DNA from: Ruegeria atlantica
GTDB lineage: Bacteria; Pseudomonadota; Alphaproteobacteria; Rhodobacterales; Rhodobacteraceae
Length of the DNA: 64,000 bases
NCBI GenBank assembly: GCA_013032095.1
Contig: WQBJ01000001.1
Coordinates: 434,001-498,000, forward strand
Reading direction: 5' to 3'
Part shown: in pieces, positions 17,462-25,953 of the stretch
How the letters are laid out: every line of letters starts with the position of its first letter
Position numbering within the stretch: the first letter of the stretch is position 1
Position numbers and translations under genes: made by a program
The notes under the pieces: generated by a model
Database searches by the model: none
What the model was told of the DNA's origin: nothing
Seen by the model: the letters and a program-made list of their open reading frames with translations, nothing else

Positions 17462-19822
17462 ATGCCCAAAGACAGTGGCATCGGAGCCAGTTCCAAGCGC
17501 CGCGAAGACGTGCGCTTTCTGACCGGAGCGGGCAATTATACCGACGACATCAACGTGCACGGTCAAGCCTATGTTTATTTTTTGCGCTCTGACATCGCGC
17601 ATGGGCGGATCAAATCCGTAGACACCTCGGCAGCTGAGACTATGCCGGGCGTAGTCAAAGTTTTTACCGGTAAAGATTTTGAAGGCGTTGGAGGGATGCC
17701 TTGCGGCTGGGAAGTCACCGACAAGCACGGTGCGCCTATGCAGGAACCGCCGCACCCCATTTTGGCACAAGGCAAGGTCCGCCATGTGGGTGATCCCATC
17801 GCAGCTGTTGTGGCCGACAGTTTGGAGCAGGCCCGTGACGCTGCCGAGGCGATTGATCTCGATATTGAAGAACTGCCTGCCGTCATGGATATGAAAGCCG
17901 CTGCGCAGGATGGCGCGACGCTGGTTCATGACGATCTGAAAAACAACATCTGCTATGACTGGCAACTGGGCGAAACCGACGACGCCAAGGTCAACGAGGT
18001 GTTCGCCAATGCGGCCCATGTGACCACGCTGGATCTGGTAAACAACCGTCTGGTCGCCAACCCGATGGAACCACGCGTCGCCGTGGCCGAGTACAAGCGC
18101 GGGACGGATGAGTATACGCTCTATACCACATCGCAGAACCCGCATGTGATCCGGCTGCTGATGTGTGCCTTTGTGCTGGGGTTGCCCGAGCACAAGGTCC
18201 GCGTGGTTGCCCCGGATGTGGGTGGCGGATTTGGCACAAAGATCTTTCACTATGCGGAAGAGGCATTCTGTACCTTCGCCGCCAAAGCATGTGGCCGTCC
18301 GGTCAAGTGGTCCTCCAGTCGGACTGAGGCGTTCATGTCGGATGCCCATGGGCGAGACCATGTCAGCACCATCGAACTGGCGCTAGATGCGGACAACAAT
18401 TTCATCGGCCTGCGAACCAACACCTTTGCGAACCTTGGCGCGTATCTGTCGACCTTCTCCAGCTCGGTTCCGACCTGGCTGCACGGCACGCTGATGGCGG
18501 GCAACTACAAGACGCCGGTCATTCAGGTGAACGTTAAGGCGATGTTCACCAATACGGTGCCGGTGGACGCCTATCGCGGCGCGGGCCGTCCCGAGGCAAC
18601 GTTCCAGTTGGAGCGGGTTGTGGACAAAGCTGCGCGCGAGTTGGGTGTCGATCCAATAGCGCTACGTCGTCAGAACTTTATCACCGAGTTCCCCTATGAC
18701 ACACCTGTGGCGCTGACTTACGACACCGGGAATTACAACGGGACGATGGATAAGCTGGAGGCTGCTGCCGATCTGGCAGGCTTTGCCGCGCGTCGCGCGG
18801 AAAGCGAAGCGAAAGGCAAGCTGCGCGGTCTGGGCATCAACTGCTATATTGAGGCTTGTGGTATCGCCCCTTCGAACATCGTCGGCATGCTGGGGGCCCG
18901 CGCGGGTCTCTATGATGCGGCAACCGTTCGGGTAAACGCCACCGGTTCGATCAGTGTAATGGTCGGTGCGCATAGCCACGGACAGGGGCATGAGACCGCC
19001 TTCCCGCAGGTTGTGGCCGACATGATCGGCATCGACGAGTCGATGGTTGAGATCGTGCATGGCGATACATCCAAGATTCCGTTCGGAATGGGCACCTATG
19101 GCTCTCGGTCTTTAGCGGTTTGTGGCTCGGCCATGGTCAAAGCGACCGAGAAGGTGATCGAGAAGGCTAAGCGGATCGCGGCGCACCTCTTGGAAGCGTC
19201 CGAGGCGGATATCGAGTTGAAGGATGGTCAATTCAGCGTGGCCGGCACCGACAAGTCGGTGGCTTGGGGCGATGTGACCTTGACCGCTTATGTCCCGCAC
19301 AACTACCCGCTGGAAGTCGAGCCAGGGCTGGAAGAGACTGCCTTTTATGACCCGGCCAACTTTACCTTCCCGGCAGGAGCCTATGCCTGTGAGGTCGAGG
19401 TGGACCCGGAAACTGGTCAGGTCAGCATCGAAAAGTTCACAGCAGCAGATGACTTTGGCAACATCGTCAATCCGATGATCGTTGACGGTCAGGTACATGG
19501 CGGGATCGGTCAGGGCATTGGTCAAGCGCTGTTGGAGAACTGTGCTTATGACGAAAATGGCCAGTTGCTGAGCGCCTCCTATATGGATTACGCGATGCCG
19601 CGGGCCGATGACGTTCCGTTCTACGAAGTCGACCATTCCAGCCAAACACCCTGCACGCATAACCCTCTGGGTGTGAAGGGCTGTGGTGAGGCCGGTGCGA
19701 TTGGGTCTCCGCCTGCTGTGGTCAACGCAGTACTGGATGCGCTGAACTCGGGCGGCAAGGAGGTCGATCACATCGACATGCCGATGAGCCCGTCGCGCGT
19801 TTGGGCTGCGATGAACAACTGA
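17462..19822 (+). CDS. coxL: Large molybdenum subunit, form II CoxL type
   Basis: A 786-residue molybdopterin-cytosine-dinucleotide-binding subunit of the xanthine oxidase family. The active-site loop reads AYRGAGRPEATFQLERV: form I CO dehydrogenase has AYxCSFR with the copper-binding cysteine, while AYRGAGR is the form II signature. The catalytic glutamate region GVKGCGEAGAIGSPPAVV and cofactor stretches VGGGFGTKIF and AHSHGQGHETAFPQ are intact. CO oxidation by form II enzymes is doubtful, so the substrate is open. ATG at 17462 has GGAGG upstream; the frame is open further but unsupported. Confidence 0.92.
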   Translation: MPKDSGIGASSKRREDVRFLTGAGNYTDDINVHGQAYVYFLRSDIAHGRIKSVDTSAAETMPGVVKVFTGKDFEGVGGMPCGWEVTDKHGAPMQEPPHPILAQGKVRHVGDPIAAVVADSLEQARDAAEAIDLDIEELPAVMDMKAAAQDGATLVHDDLKNNICYDWQLGETDDAKVNEVFANAAHVTTLDLVNNRLVANPMEPRVAVAEYKRGTDEYTLYTTSQNPHVIRLLMCAFVLGLPEHKVRVVAPDVGGGFGTKIFHYAEEAFCTFAAKACGRPVKWSSSRTEAFMSDAHGRDHVSTIELALDADNNFIGLRTNTFANLGAYLSTFSSSVPTWLHGTLMAGNYKTPVIQVNVKAMFTNTVPVDAYRGAGRPEATFQLERVVDKAARELGVDPIALRRQNFITEFPYDTPVALTYDTGNYNGTMDKLEAAADLAGFAARRAESEAKGKLRGLGINCYIEACGIAPSNIVGMLGARAGLYDAATVRVNATGSISVMVGAHSHGQGHETAFPQVVADMIGIDESMVEIVHGDTSKIPFGMGTYGSRSLAVCGSAMVKATEKVIEKAKRIAAHLLEASEADIELKDGQFSVAGTDKSVAWGDVTLTAYVPHNYPLEVEPGLEETAFYDPANFTFPAGAYACEVEVDPETGQVSIEKFTAADDFGNIVNPMIVDGQVHGGIGQGIGQALLENCAYDENGQLLSASYMDYAMPRADDVPFYEVDHSSQTPCTHNPLGVKGCGEAGAIGSPPAVVNAVLDALNSGGKEVDHIDMPMSPSRVWAAMNN

Positions 19823-19835
19823 GTGGAGAGGGCGG

Positions 19836-19881
19836 ACCGGGGGCCAGCCCCCGGACCCCCGAGATATTTACAGCCAGATGA
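19836..19881. repeat. Hairpin-bearing intergenic repeat element between coxL and coxM
   Basis: CCGGGGG-CCAG-CCCCCGG forms a strong seven-base stem at 19837-19854, followed by a conserved-looking tail, ACCCCCGAGATATTTACAGC and CAGATGAAG. From memory, very similar hairpin-plus-tail blocks recur between genes in many Roseobacter genomes. Inside an operon it could limit coxM expression or stabilise the upstream message. No second copy was found in this window. Confidence 0.55.
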
Positions 19882-19916
19882 AGGGCGGATTTGCGCCTTT
19901 CGGAAAGGAAAACGAA

Positions 19917-20708
19917 ATGTACAATTTCGAGTTTGAGAAGCCCTCGACCATTGCCGATGCGGTTGCCGCGTTGGCGGCAGAGGATGCTCAGGCATTGGGG
20001 GGCGGACAGACGCTGATCCCAACGCTGAAGCAGCGATTGGCGGCGCCTTCGGCATTGGTCTCGCTGAGCGGGATTGCCGAGATGCAGGGCGTTTGCGTCA
20101 ATGATGATGGCTCGGTGTCGATTGGTGGGGCCACGACCCATGCAACAGTCGCGTCGGAGGCTGCGAGTAGCTATCCGGCTCTGGCGGCGTTGGCTGGGCA
20201 GATTGGTGACCCAGCGGTACGCAATCGGGGCACCCTTGGTGGATCGATCGCCAATAACGATCCGGCGGCTTGCTATCCTGCGGGGGTTCTGGGGTCCGGC
20301 GCGACCGTCGTCACCAACAACCGCCAGATAGCAGCGGATGATTTCTTTGACGGCATGTTCTCGACTGCGCTCGATGAAGGAGAGATCATCACCTCGGTCC
20401 GATTCCCGGTGCCACAGGCGGCCAGCTATCAGAAGTTCTTGCAACCGGCGTCGCGTTTTGCGCTGGTCGGGGTTTTTCTGGCTCGGTTCGCGGATGGTGT
20501 CCGTGTTGCTGTCACAGGCGCAAGCGAGGACGGGGTATTCCGTTGGTCCGAGGCGGAAGATGCTTTGCACAAAGAGTTCCGGGCGGACGCCTTGATGGAT
20601 CTACGCATCAATCCGGCCAATATGATCGCGGACCTGCATGGGAGTAAAGAATACCGTGCGCATCTTGTTGGGGTCATGACGAAACGCGCTGTCGCCACCT
20701 GCATGTAA
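19917..20708 (+). CDS. coxM: FAD-binding subunit of the CO-dehydrogenase-like enzyme
   Basis: A 263-residue flavin subunit. The FAD-binding motifs LGGGQTLIPTLKQRL and TLGGSIANNDPAA are present, corresponding to AGGHS and TIGG in carbon monoxide dehydrogenase; the C-terminal CO_deh_flav_C domain is seen around LVGVFLARFADGVRVAVTGA. It receives electrons from CoxS and hands them to the respiratory chain. The ATG at 19917 has AAGGAAAA upstream. The order S-L-M is the form II order (form I operons are usually M-S-L), which agrees with the CoxL motif. Confidence 0.92.
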   Translation: MYNFEFEKPSTIADAVAALAAEDAQALGGGQTLIPTLKQRLAAPSALVSLSGIAEMQGVCVNDDGSVSIGGATTHATVASEAASSYPALAALAGQIGDPAVRNRGTLGGSIANNDPAACYPAGVLGSGATVVTNNRQIAADDFFDGMFSTALDEGEIITSVRFPVPQAASYQKFLQPASRFALVGVFLARFADGVRVAVTGASEDGVFRWSEAEDALHKEFRADALMDLRINPANMIADLHGSKEYRAHLVGVMTKRAVATCM

Positions 20709-20722
20709 GCCACTATGTAGCC

Positions 20723-20750
20723 AAAGCCCCGGCAGTGCTTCGGGGCTTTT
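20723..20750. terminator. Bidirectional rho-independent terminator
   Basis: AAAGCCCCG, a nine-base loop, then CGGGGCTTTT: a strong stem with T-run on the plus strand and matching run on the minus strand, ending both coxM and the convergent rpiR-like gene. Confidence 0.85.
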
Positions 20751-21649
20751 CATGTGCGACGAAGCCTGGGTGGCTTGGAAGGCTGCCAATAAGCTCCGGT
20801 GTCCTCTCTCGCTTTTTGATAGGCGTCTATGCGCTGTCGGGCCGCGTCGCCCCCGGCGTCGAAAAGGTGGCCTAACAGGCATTCGAGTACGGCCATCGCG
20901 CCGGTAAAGCAGGAAAACGGGTGTAGGGCGCGCGTGCTGACAGTGAAAGCAATGTCAGGCTCAACTCCGGGCGCGATAACGTCGCTGTCCGAAATCAGAA
21001 TAAGGCGCAAGCCTCTTTGTTTTGCGAACCGCATCGACTGAATGGTGTCTGCGGAGTAAGGGTGAACAGTGATGGCGAGCAGACAATCGTGATGGTCGGC
21101 ATCCAGCAGATCGTCAGTGGCAGATCCAAAGTGGCGCGGCACCAATTGGATACCCGGATGGGCCATACGTCCTGTATACGAAAAGTAGTAGGCCAACGCA
21201 TAACTGGCCCGTGTTGCAGTCACAAAACACCTTCTGGAATGGGTCATGTACGCGATAGCTTCGCGAACTTTTTCAGGTTTCATCAAGCGCAAAGACCGGG
21301 CGACAACGTTCTGTTCGTTCTGTGCCAGCTTGGCTTGCGTATTGCTGAAGGCGTCCTCGGTCCGCAGGGTGGTCAGCCAATCCTGCCCCAGTTCGCTTTC
21401 CCGGTCGGTCACCAATGCGTCGCGGAAGGGGGAGCGGAAAGCTTCGAAACTGTCAAAACCTAAACGCTGCGCCAGTCGAACCAGTACGTTCGAACTGACC
21501 CCGATTTTGTTAGCGGTGGTGCGTATTGGGTCGAGGCCGAAATCTCCGGGATGATCGACAATGTACTTGGCCGCCGCTTGCAGGGCTGAAGGCATCCTGC
21601 TGATATCCTGGCGCAGGTGGTTTGTGATCTGGCTTGGCGTGTTTTCCAT
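20750..21649 (-). CDS. MurR/RpiR family transcriptional regulator
   Basis: A 299-residue regulator with an N-terminal RpiR-type helix-turn-helix (ITNHLRQDISRMPSALQAAA, then DPIRTTANKIGVSSNVLVRL) and a C-terminal SIS domain (ATRASYALAYYFSYTGRMAH, LLAITVHPYSADTIQSMRFA). SIS domains usually bind sugar phosphates, but RpiR members next to amino acid catabolic genes are also known. It is divergent, 89 bases away, from the BKACE-aminotransferase pair and is its likely regulator. The start is ATG 21649; no strong ribosome binding site is visible. Confidence 0.85.
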   Translation of the reverse strand: MENTPSQITNHLRQDISRMPSALQAAAKYIVDHPGDFGLDPIRTTANKIGVSSNVLVRLAQRLGFDSFEAFRSPFRDALVTDRESELGQDWLTTLRTEDAFSNTQAKLAQNEQNVVARSLRLMKPEKVREAIAYMTHSRRCFVTATRASYALAYYFSYTGRMAHPGIQLVPRHFGSATDDLLDADHHDCLLAITVHPYSADTIQSMRFAKQRGLRLILISDSDVIAPGVEPDIAFTVSTRALHPFSCFTGAMAVLECLLGHLFDAGGDAARQRIDAYQKAREDTGAYWQPSKPPRLRRT

Positions 21650-21738
21650 CACTGTAAAAAAACAAATGTTTTGAAGATAGCAAGTAAAAAACACAGAGCG
21701 ACGGATTAGATGCTGCAAGAATAACCTGAGGAATGTGC

Positions 21739-22518
21739 ATGTCAGACTCGCGATCAGAAAACCAAACTCCCGGGTGGCCCTATATCCTGGTCGCTCCAAA
21801 CGGCGCGCGGCGGGGGCCTTCGGACCATCCGAGGCTTCCTGTTTCCATGGAACAGATCGTCGAGACAGCACGGGCCTGTTTTGAATCCGGGGCCAATGGG
21901 CTGCATTTGCATATTCGTGACCCAGAGGGGCAGCACTCTCTCGACTCCGGCCAGTATCTGGAAACACTGGCGGAGTTGCGGCAGGCCGTACCCGGTCTGG
22001 AGTTACAAATTACGACCGAAGCGGTGGGCGTGTATGATGTGCCCGCTCAGTTTGCATGTTTGGAACAGGTGCGTCCGGAGTGGGCGTCCATCTCAGTGCG
22101 CGAAATCGCGCGTGCGTCAGAGTTGGCCGATAAGGTCTATGGTCTGTGCTCTGACCAAGGAACGCGGGTGCAGCACATCCTGTATGATGCTGAAGACGCC
22201 GCGTTGCTGGCGCAGTGGCAAAAGGCCGGGATCGTGCGGGGCGGGCAGACTGAGAGTCTGTTTGTGTTGGGGCGATATACGTCGGGTCAGCAATCCTCGC
22301 CCCAGGATCTAGATGTGTTCCCAACTGGGGCTTCGCCGTGGATGGTTTGCGCCTTTGGAACTCAGGAACACGCCTGCCTGACATATGCGGCCCAACAGGG
22401 CGGAGATGTTCGGGTCGGGTTCGAAAACAGTCTGACCGATGAGAGCGGGACCCTCTGGAAAGATAATACCGCGTCGGTGTCGGCGCTTGTTGCCATGTTG
22501 GAAAGGGCAGTCAAATGA
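21739..22518 (+). CDS. Beta-keto acid cleavage enzyme (BKACE, DUF849)
   Basis: A 259-residue TIM-barrel enzyme of the BKACE family, whose founder is 3-keto-5-aminohexanoate cleavage enzyme of lysine fermentation. The family condenses a beta-keto acid with acetyl-CoA to give acetoacetate and a new CoA ester. The zinc ligands appear in GLHLHIRDPEG (HxH) and the glutamate in VRVGFENSL; the N-terminal ILVAPNGARRG matches the family's opening strand. It is somewhat shorter than most members. ATG at 21739 has GAGGA at seven bases. The stop overlaps the aminotransferase start (ATGA). Confidence 0.85.
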   Translation: MSDSRSENQTPGWPYILVAPNGARRGPSDHPRLPVSMEQIVETARACFESGANGLHLHIRDPEGQHSLDSGQYLETLAELRQAVPGLELQITTEAVGVYDVPAQFACLEQVRPEWASISVREIARASELADKVYGLCSDQGTRVQHILYDAEDAALLAQWQKAGIVRGGQTESLFVLGRYTSGQQSSPQDLDVFPTGASPWMVCAFGTQEHACLTYAAQQGGDVRVGFENSLTDESGTLWKDNTASVSALVAMLERAVK

Positions 22519-23831
22519 GTCACGTATTTCCACGCCACACGAAATCCGACCTGCCTGTCGCAGCGGGAGGAGACGGGTGCTACCTGATTGACGCGCAGGG
22601 TCGTCGTTACCTGGATTGCGGGGACGCGGCGGTGTCGTGCCTGGGTCATTCCAATCCAGCCGTGATCAAGGCTGTGCAAGAGCAGGTTGAGCAGATTGCC
22701 TTTGCGCATACCGGCTTCATGACTTCTGAACCAGCCGAGGCGCTGGCAGACCTGTTGATCGAACATGCGCCGGGTGATCTGGACCGGGTCTATTTCGTTT
22801 CTGGCGGGTCCGAGGCGACCGAGGCGGCAATCAAGCTGGCGCGGCAGTACTTTCTTGAGATCGGGCAACCGGATCGACGGCATGTGATTGCCCGGAGACA
22901 AAGCTATCATGGAAATACCCTGGGGGCTTTGTCCGCAGGCGGGAATGAGTGGCGGCGCGCGCAATTCGCCCCGATGTTAATCGACATGACTCACATCGCG
23001 CCTTGCTACGAATATGCCGAGAAGCCGGTCGGGGAGAGCAGTTACGACTATGGTCAACTCGTGGCCAATGAGTTGGAGGCTGAGATTCTGACACTCGGAC
23101 CTGAAACCGTGATGGCCTTCATCGCCGAACCGGTCGTGGGTGCAACTCTGGGCGCGGTGCCTGCGGTTGAGGGGTATTTCAAGCGCATACGAGAAATCTG
23201 TGATCGTTACGGTGTGCTATTGATCCTGGATGAGGTGATGTGTGGCATGGGGCGGACAGGGCATCTGTTCGCCTGCAATCATGACGGTGTAGCTCCGGAT
23301 ATTCTATGCATCGCCAAAGGTTTAGGGGCCGGGTATCAGCCGATCGGTGCAATGCTGTGTACGACTCAGATATATGATGCGATCCGCGATGGATCTGGGT
23401 TCTTCCAGCACGGTCACACTTACATTGGGCATCCAGTCGCCACAGCGGCGGCTTTGGCTGTTGTCCGTGAACTGACTGAACGTGATTTGCCGGCAAGGGC
23501 GGGCGTCATGGGGGAGAAGCTGCAATCGGCGCTTGAGGCCGCATTGGGACAGCATCCGAATGTCGGGGATATTCGGGGCCGGGGCTTGTTCCGGGGCATT
23601 GAGCTGGTCGCGGATCGGGACAGCAAAACGCCCTTCGACCCTGCGCTTGGTATAGCTGGCAAGATCAAGAAGGCTGCATTGGCCGAAGGGCTGATCTGTT
23701 ACCCGATGGCTGGCACACGCGACGGCCGGGTGGGCGATCACATTCTGCTGGCACCGCCTTTCATCATCGAAGACGCTCAGATTGACGAGTTGGTCGGGAA
23801 GCTGGGCAAGGCGATTTCAGCGGTGATCTAG
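22515..23831 (+). CDS. Class III PLP-dependent aminotransferase
   Basis: A 438-residue fold type I aminotransferase of subgroup III (omega-amino acid/beta-alanine/ornithine type). Visible: the cofactor phosphate region VSGGSEATEAAIKLARQYF, the aspartate of LLILDEVMCGMGRTG and the Schiff-base lysine in DILCIAKGLGAGYQPIGA. Start overlaps the BKACE gene by four bases, so the two products are made together. The likely logic is transamination of an amino acid to a beta-keto acid followed by BKACE cleavage; the actual amino acid is unknown. Confidence 0.87.
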   Translation: MSHVFPRHTKSDLPVAAGGDGCYLIDAQGRRYLDCGDAAVSCLGHSNPAVIKAVQEQVEQIAFAHTGFMTSEPAEALADLLIEHAPGDLDRVYFVSGGSEATEAAIKLARQYFLEIGQPDRRHVIARRQSYHGNTLGALSAGGNEWRRAQFAPMLIDMTHIAPCYEYAEKPVGESSYDYGQLVANELEAEILTLGPETVMAFIAEPVVGATLGAVPAVEGYFKRIREICDRYGVLLILDEVMCGMGRTGHLFACNHDGVAPDILCIAKGLGAGYQPIGAMLCTTQIYDAIRDGSGFFQHGHTYIGHPVATAAALAVVRELTERDLPARAGVMGEKLQSALEAALGQHPNVGDIRGRGLFRGIELVADRDSKTPFDPALGIAGKIKKAALAEGLICYPMAGTRDGRVGDHILLAPPFIIEDAQIDELVGKLGKAISAVI

Positions 23832-23845
23832 CGAACCATTCGGAA

Positions 23846-23874
23846 AAAAGCCTCCTCAAATTGAGGAGGCTTTT
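23846..23874. terminator. Bidirectional terminator between aminotransferase and infC
   Basis: AAAAGCCTCCTC-AAATT-GAGGAGGCTTTT is a perfect twelve-base stem with T-runs usable on both strands, between two convergent genes. Confidence 0.92.
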
Positions 23875-23896
23875 ATGTTTCCGATCGGCCAGAAGT

Positions 23897-24445
23897 TTAT
23901 TTCTGCGGCAGAGGGCCTATCATCATGATCATCTGACGGCCTTCCATCTTGGGCATGTTCTCGACCTTGCCCAAATCCTTGATGTCCTCGGCCACACGTT
24001 CCAGCAACTCACGACCCAGATTCTGGTGTGCCATCTCGCGGCCACGGAAGCGCAGTGTGACTTTGACTTTGTCGCCCTTTTCCAGAAACTTGAAGACGTT
24101 CTTCATCTTGACGTCATAGTCATGAGTGTCGGTGTTGGGCCGGAATTTGACCTCTTTCACCTCGATGACTTTTTGTTTCTTGCGGGCTTCGCTTTCGCGT
24201 TTTTGCTGTTCGTACTTGAACTTACCGAAGTCCATGATCTTGCAGACCGGAGGGGTCGCATTAGGCGAAATCTCGACCAGGTCGAGGCCAGCGTCAGCTG
24301 CAAGTTGCATGGCTTTGGCGGGATGAACCACCCCGACATTTTCACCATCTGCGCCAATCAGGCGAATTTCGGGGGCACGGATTTTTTCATTGACGCGCGG
24401 TCCGGTATCTCTCTGCGGCGGCGCGTTGTGTGGTCTGCGGGCTAT
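23897..24445 (-). CDS. infC: Translation initiation factor IF-3, with apparent AUA start codon
   Basis: A 182-residue IF-3, which binds the 30S subunit and rejects wrong start codons. The N-domain begins [20 protein letters not shown] and the C-domain holds [18 protein letters not shown] and [14 protein letters not shown]. The first ATG/GTG in frame (GTG 24331) would cut away the essential N-terminal strand, while the conserved protein continues upstream to ATAGCCCGCAGA at 24445. AAAGGA lies eight bases before that ATA, and no ATG, GTG or TTG is in frame nearby. Many bacteria start infC with a rare codon (AUU in E. coli) for autoregulation; AUA would do the same here. Confidence 0.9.
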   Translation of the reverse strand: MARRPHNAPPQRDTGPRVNEKIRAPEIRLIGADGENVGVVHPAKAMQLAADAGLDLVEISPNATPPVCKIMDFGKFKYEQQKRESEARKKQKVIEVKEVKFRPNTDTHDYDVKMKNVFKFLEKGDKVKVTLRFRGREMAHQNLGRELLERVAEDIKDLGKVENMPKMEGRQMIMMIGPLPQK

Positions 24446-24452
24446 GGGTTCA

Positions 24453-24458
24453 TTCCTT
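24453..24458 (-). promoter_or_regulatory. Ribosome binding site that fixes the infC ATA start
   Basis: Minus-strand AAAGGA, eight bases before the ATA at 24445. It is the only strong Shine-Dalgarno match near the conserved N-terminus of IF-3 and decides the start. The overlapping ATG just downstream of it (frame shifted) hits a stop after three codons. Confidence 0.75.
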
Positions 24459-24604
24459 TGATGATTGCAGAATTTCGAGCCCGAAATTTAGACCGCCCCG
24501 CGCCCCGATTCAAGCGCCATCCGCGCCGAAAGGACTGAAATTCACAGGTTTTGCAGCGGGTTTCTGCGCGGGCCGCGATGTTTCCAGCGGCCCGCACGGA
24601 TGGA

Positions 24605-25468
24605 TCAGCCTACAAAGGCCTTTTCGATGACGAATTCCTTGGGCTCAGAGTTGGCGCCTTCACGCAGGCCGAACTCTTCCAGGATTTCCTTGATGTCCAG
24701 GTTGAAAGCCAGCGAACCGCAAACCATGGCGCGGTCTGTATCCGGGTTGATACCACCTTCGATGCCCAGATCGGCAAACACGGTGCCGTCTTTCAACAGG
24801 TTGGTGATACGGCCCATCTTGGGGCTCTCTTCCCGTGTGGTGGTCGGGTAGTAGCGGATCTTGTCGGCAAAGCCTTCGCCCATCAGCTCGGCCAGCATTT
24901 CGTCCTGACGGATGCTTTCGATCAGTTGACGACCATACTCCAACTCAGCCACTTCGCGGCAGGTATGGGTGATGATGACCTCGTCGTAATCCTCATAGGT
25001 CTGAGGTTCGCGCAGCAGTGAGGCAAAGGGCGCAAAGCCAGTGCCGGTGGCGAAGAACCAAAGGCGCTTGCCGGGCAGCAGGGCATCGTGCACCAGCGTG
25101 CCAACGGGTTTGGGGCGCAGGATGATCTGATCACCGGGCTTGATGTGCTGAAGCTTCGAGGTCAGCGGGCCGTCCTGCACTTTGATCGAATAGAACTCCA
25201 GCTCTTCGTCCCAGGACGGCGAGGCGATCGAGTACGCGCGCAGCAGCGGTTTACCATTGTCGCCAAGCAGGCCGATCATCACGAACTCGCCCGAGCGGAA
25301 CCGCAGCGAGGCAGGGCGCGACACCTTGAACGAGAACAGGCTGTCGGTCCAGTGTTTGACATCTGTTACGGTCTGGGCATCCGGCAGAACGGGGGCCTTC
25401 ACGGCGGTGGCTTCGGTCACGGGCTTCATCTCTGTCATGGTTTCACTGTCGGTCAGCGTGACCGGCAT
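24605..25468 (-). CDS. fpr: Ferredoxin--NADP+ reductase
   Basis: A 287-residue flavoprotein of the bacterial Fpr class. The FAD motif LLRAYSIASPSWDEELEFYS (R-x-Y-S) and the NADP-binding part WFFATGTGFAPFASLLRE and RAMVCGSLAFN are clear, ending with an FVIEKAFVG tail of the subclass I type. It exchanges electrons between NADPH and ferredoxin. As last gene of the sulfate assimilation operon it likely feeds ferredoxin that drives sulfite reductase CysI. Starts at 25438 and 25429 are also possible; the N-terminal 40 residues are variable in the family. Confidence 0.9.
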   Translation of the reverse strand: MPVTLTDSETMTEMKPVTEATAVKAPVLPDAQTVTDVKHWTDSLFSFKVSRPASLRFRSGEFVMIGLLGDNGKPLLRAYSIASPSWDEELEFYSIKVQDGPLTSKLQHIKPGDQIILRPKPVGTLVHDALLPGKRLWFFATGTGFAPFASLLREPQTYEDYDEVIITHTCREVAELEYGRQLIESIRQDEMLAELMGEGFADKIRYYPTTTREESPKMGRITNLLKDGTVFADLGIEGGINPDTDRAMVCGSLAFNLDIKEILEEFGLREGANSEPKEFVIEKAFVG

Positions 25469-25545
25469 CTCCGTTTAAACATTGTTACAAGGCAAGAAAA
25501 GGGGACAGATTGCCCCCGTTTCTTCACAAGCTGGCGATGGCGGTT

Positions 25546-25953
25546 TTAGCCGCGCAGGCGGGCCTGGTAGCTATGGTCTTTCCAGTTGGCACGGGCCAGC
25601 CACTGATCTTCGGGCTGACGGGTGGCAAGTGCGTCGTCGATCTCGACCTCGTCAAATCCGCTGCGGCGCGCCATGGCGTACTGGTCGGCCAGCACATGCC
25701 CTTTTGCGCGCAGGCGGCCGGTGAAGCCTTTCAGACGCAGAACGCGAGCAATTGTGAAGCCGCGCCCATCAGCCGAGGACGGAAAGTCCACGCGCACCAT
25801 CTTGGCGTTTCCCAGGCGGTCAACCAGTTCATCCGGGTCGGTGTCCGAGGCCACATCCAGCGCGACCACATCATTGGCCGCGTCTTCCAATGTGACGAAT
25901 CCGTCGGTCCAGTCGTCAGGGGCGAACCCCTCATCAGATACGATTACGTTCAT
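25546..25953 (-). CDS. DUF934 protein of the sulfate assimilation operon
   Basis: A 135-residue cytoplasmic protein of the DUF934 family, found in proteobacterial cys operons and of unknown biochemical role. The recognisable core is VDFPSSADGRGFTIARVLRL, then GHVLADQYAMARRSGFDEVE. Its ATG overlaps the cysH stop by four bases (ATGA), so it is co-translated with APS reductase. A helper function in sulfite reduction or electron delivery is the usual guess, from context only. Confidence 0.85.
   Translation of the reverse strand: MNVIVSDEGFAPDDWTDGFVTLEDAANDVVALDVASDTDPDELVDRLGNAKMVRVDFPSSADGRGFTIARVLRLKGFTGRLRAKGHVLADQYAMARRSGFDEVEIDDALATRQPEDQWLARANWKDHSYQARLRG

Noticed and set aside
17462..19822. 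True aerobic CO dehydrogenase (form I)
   Set aside because: The AYxCSFR loop with the copper-binding cysteine is absent; AYRGAGR and the S-L-M order are of form II.
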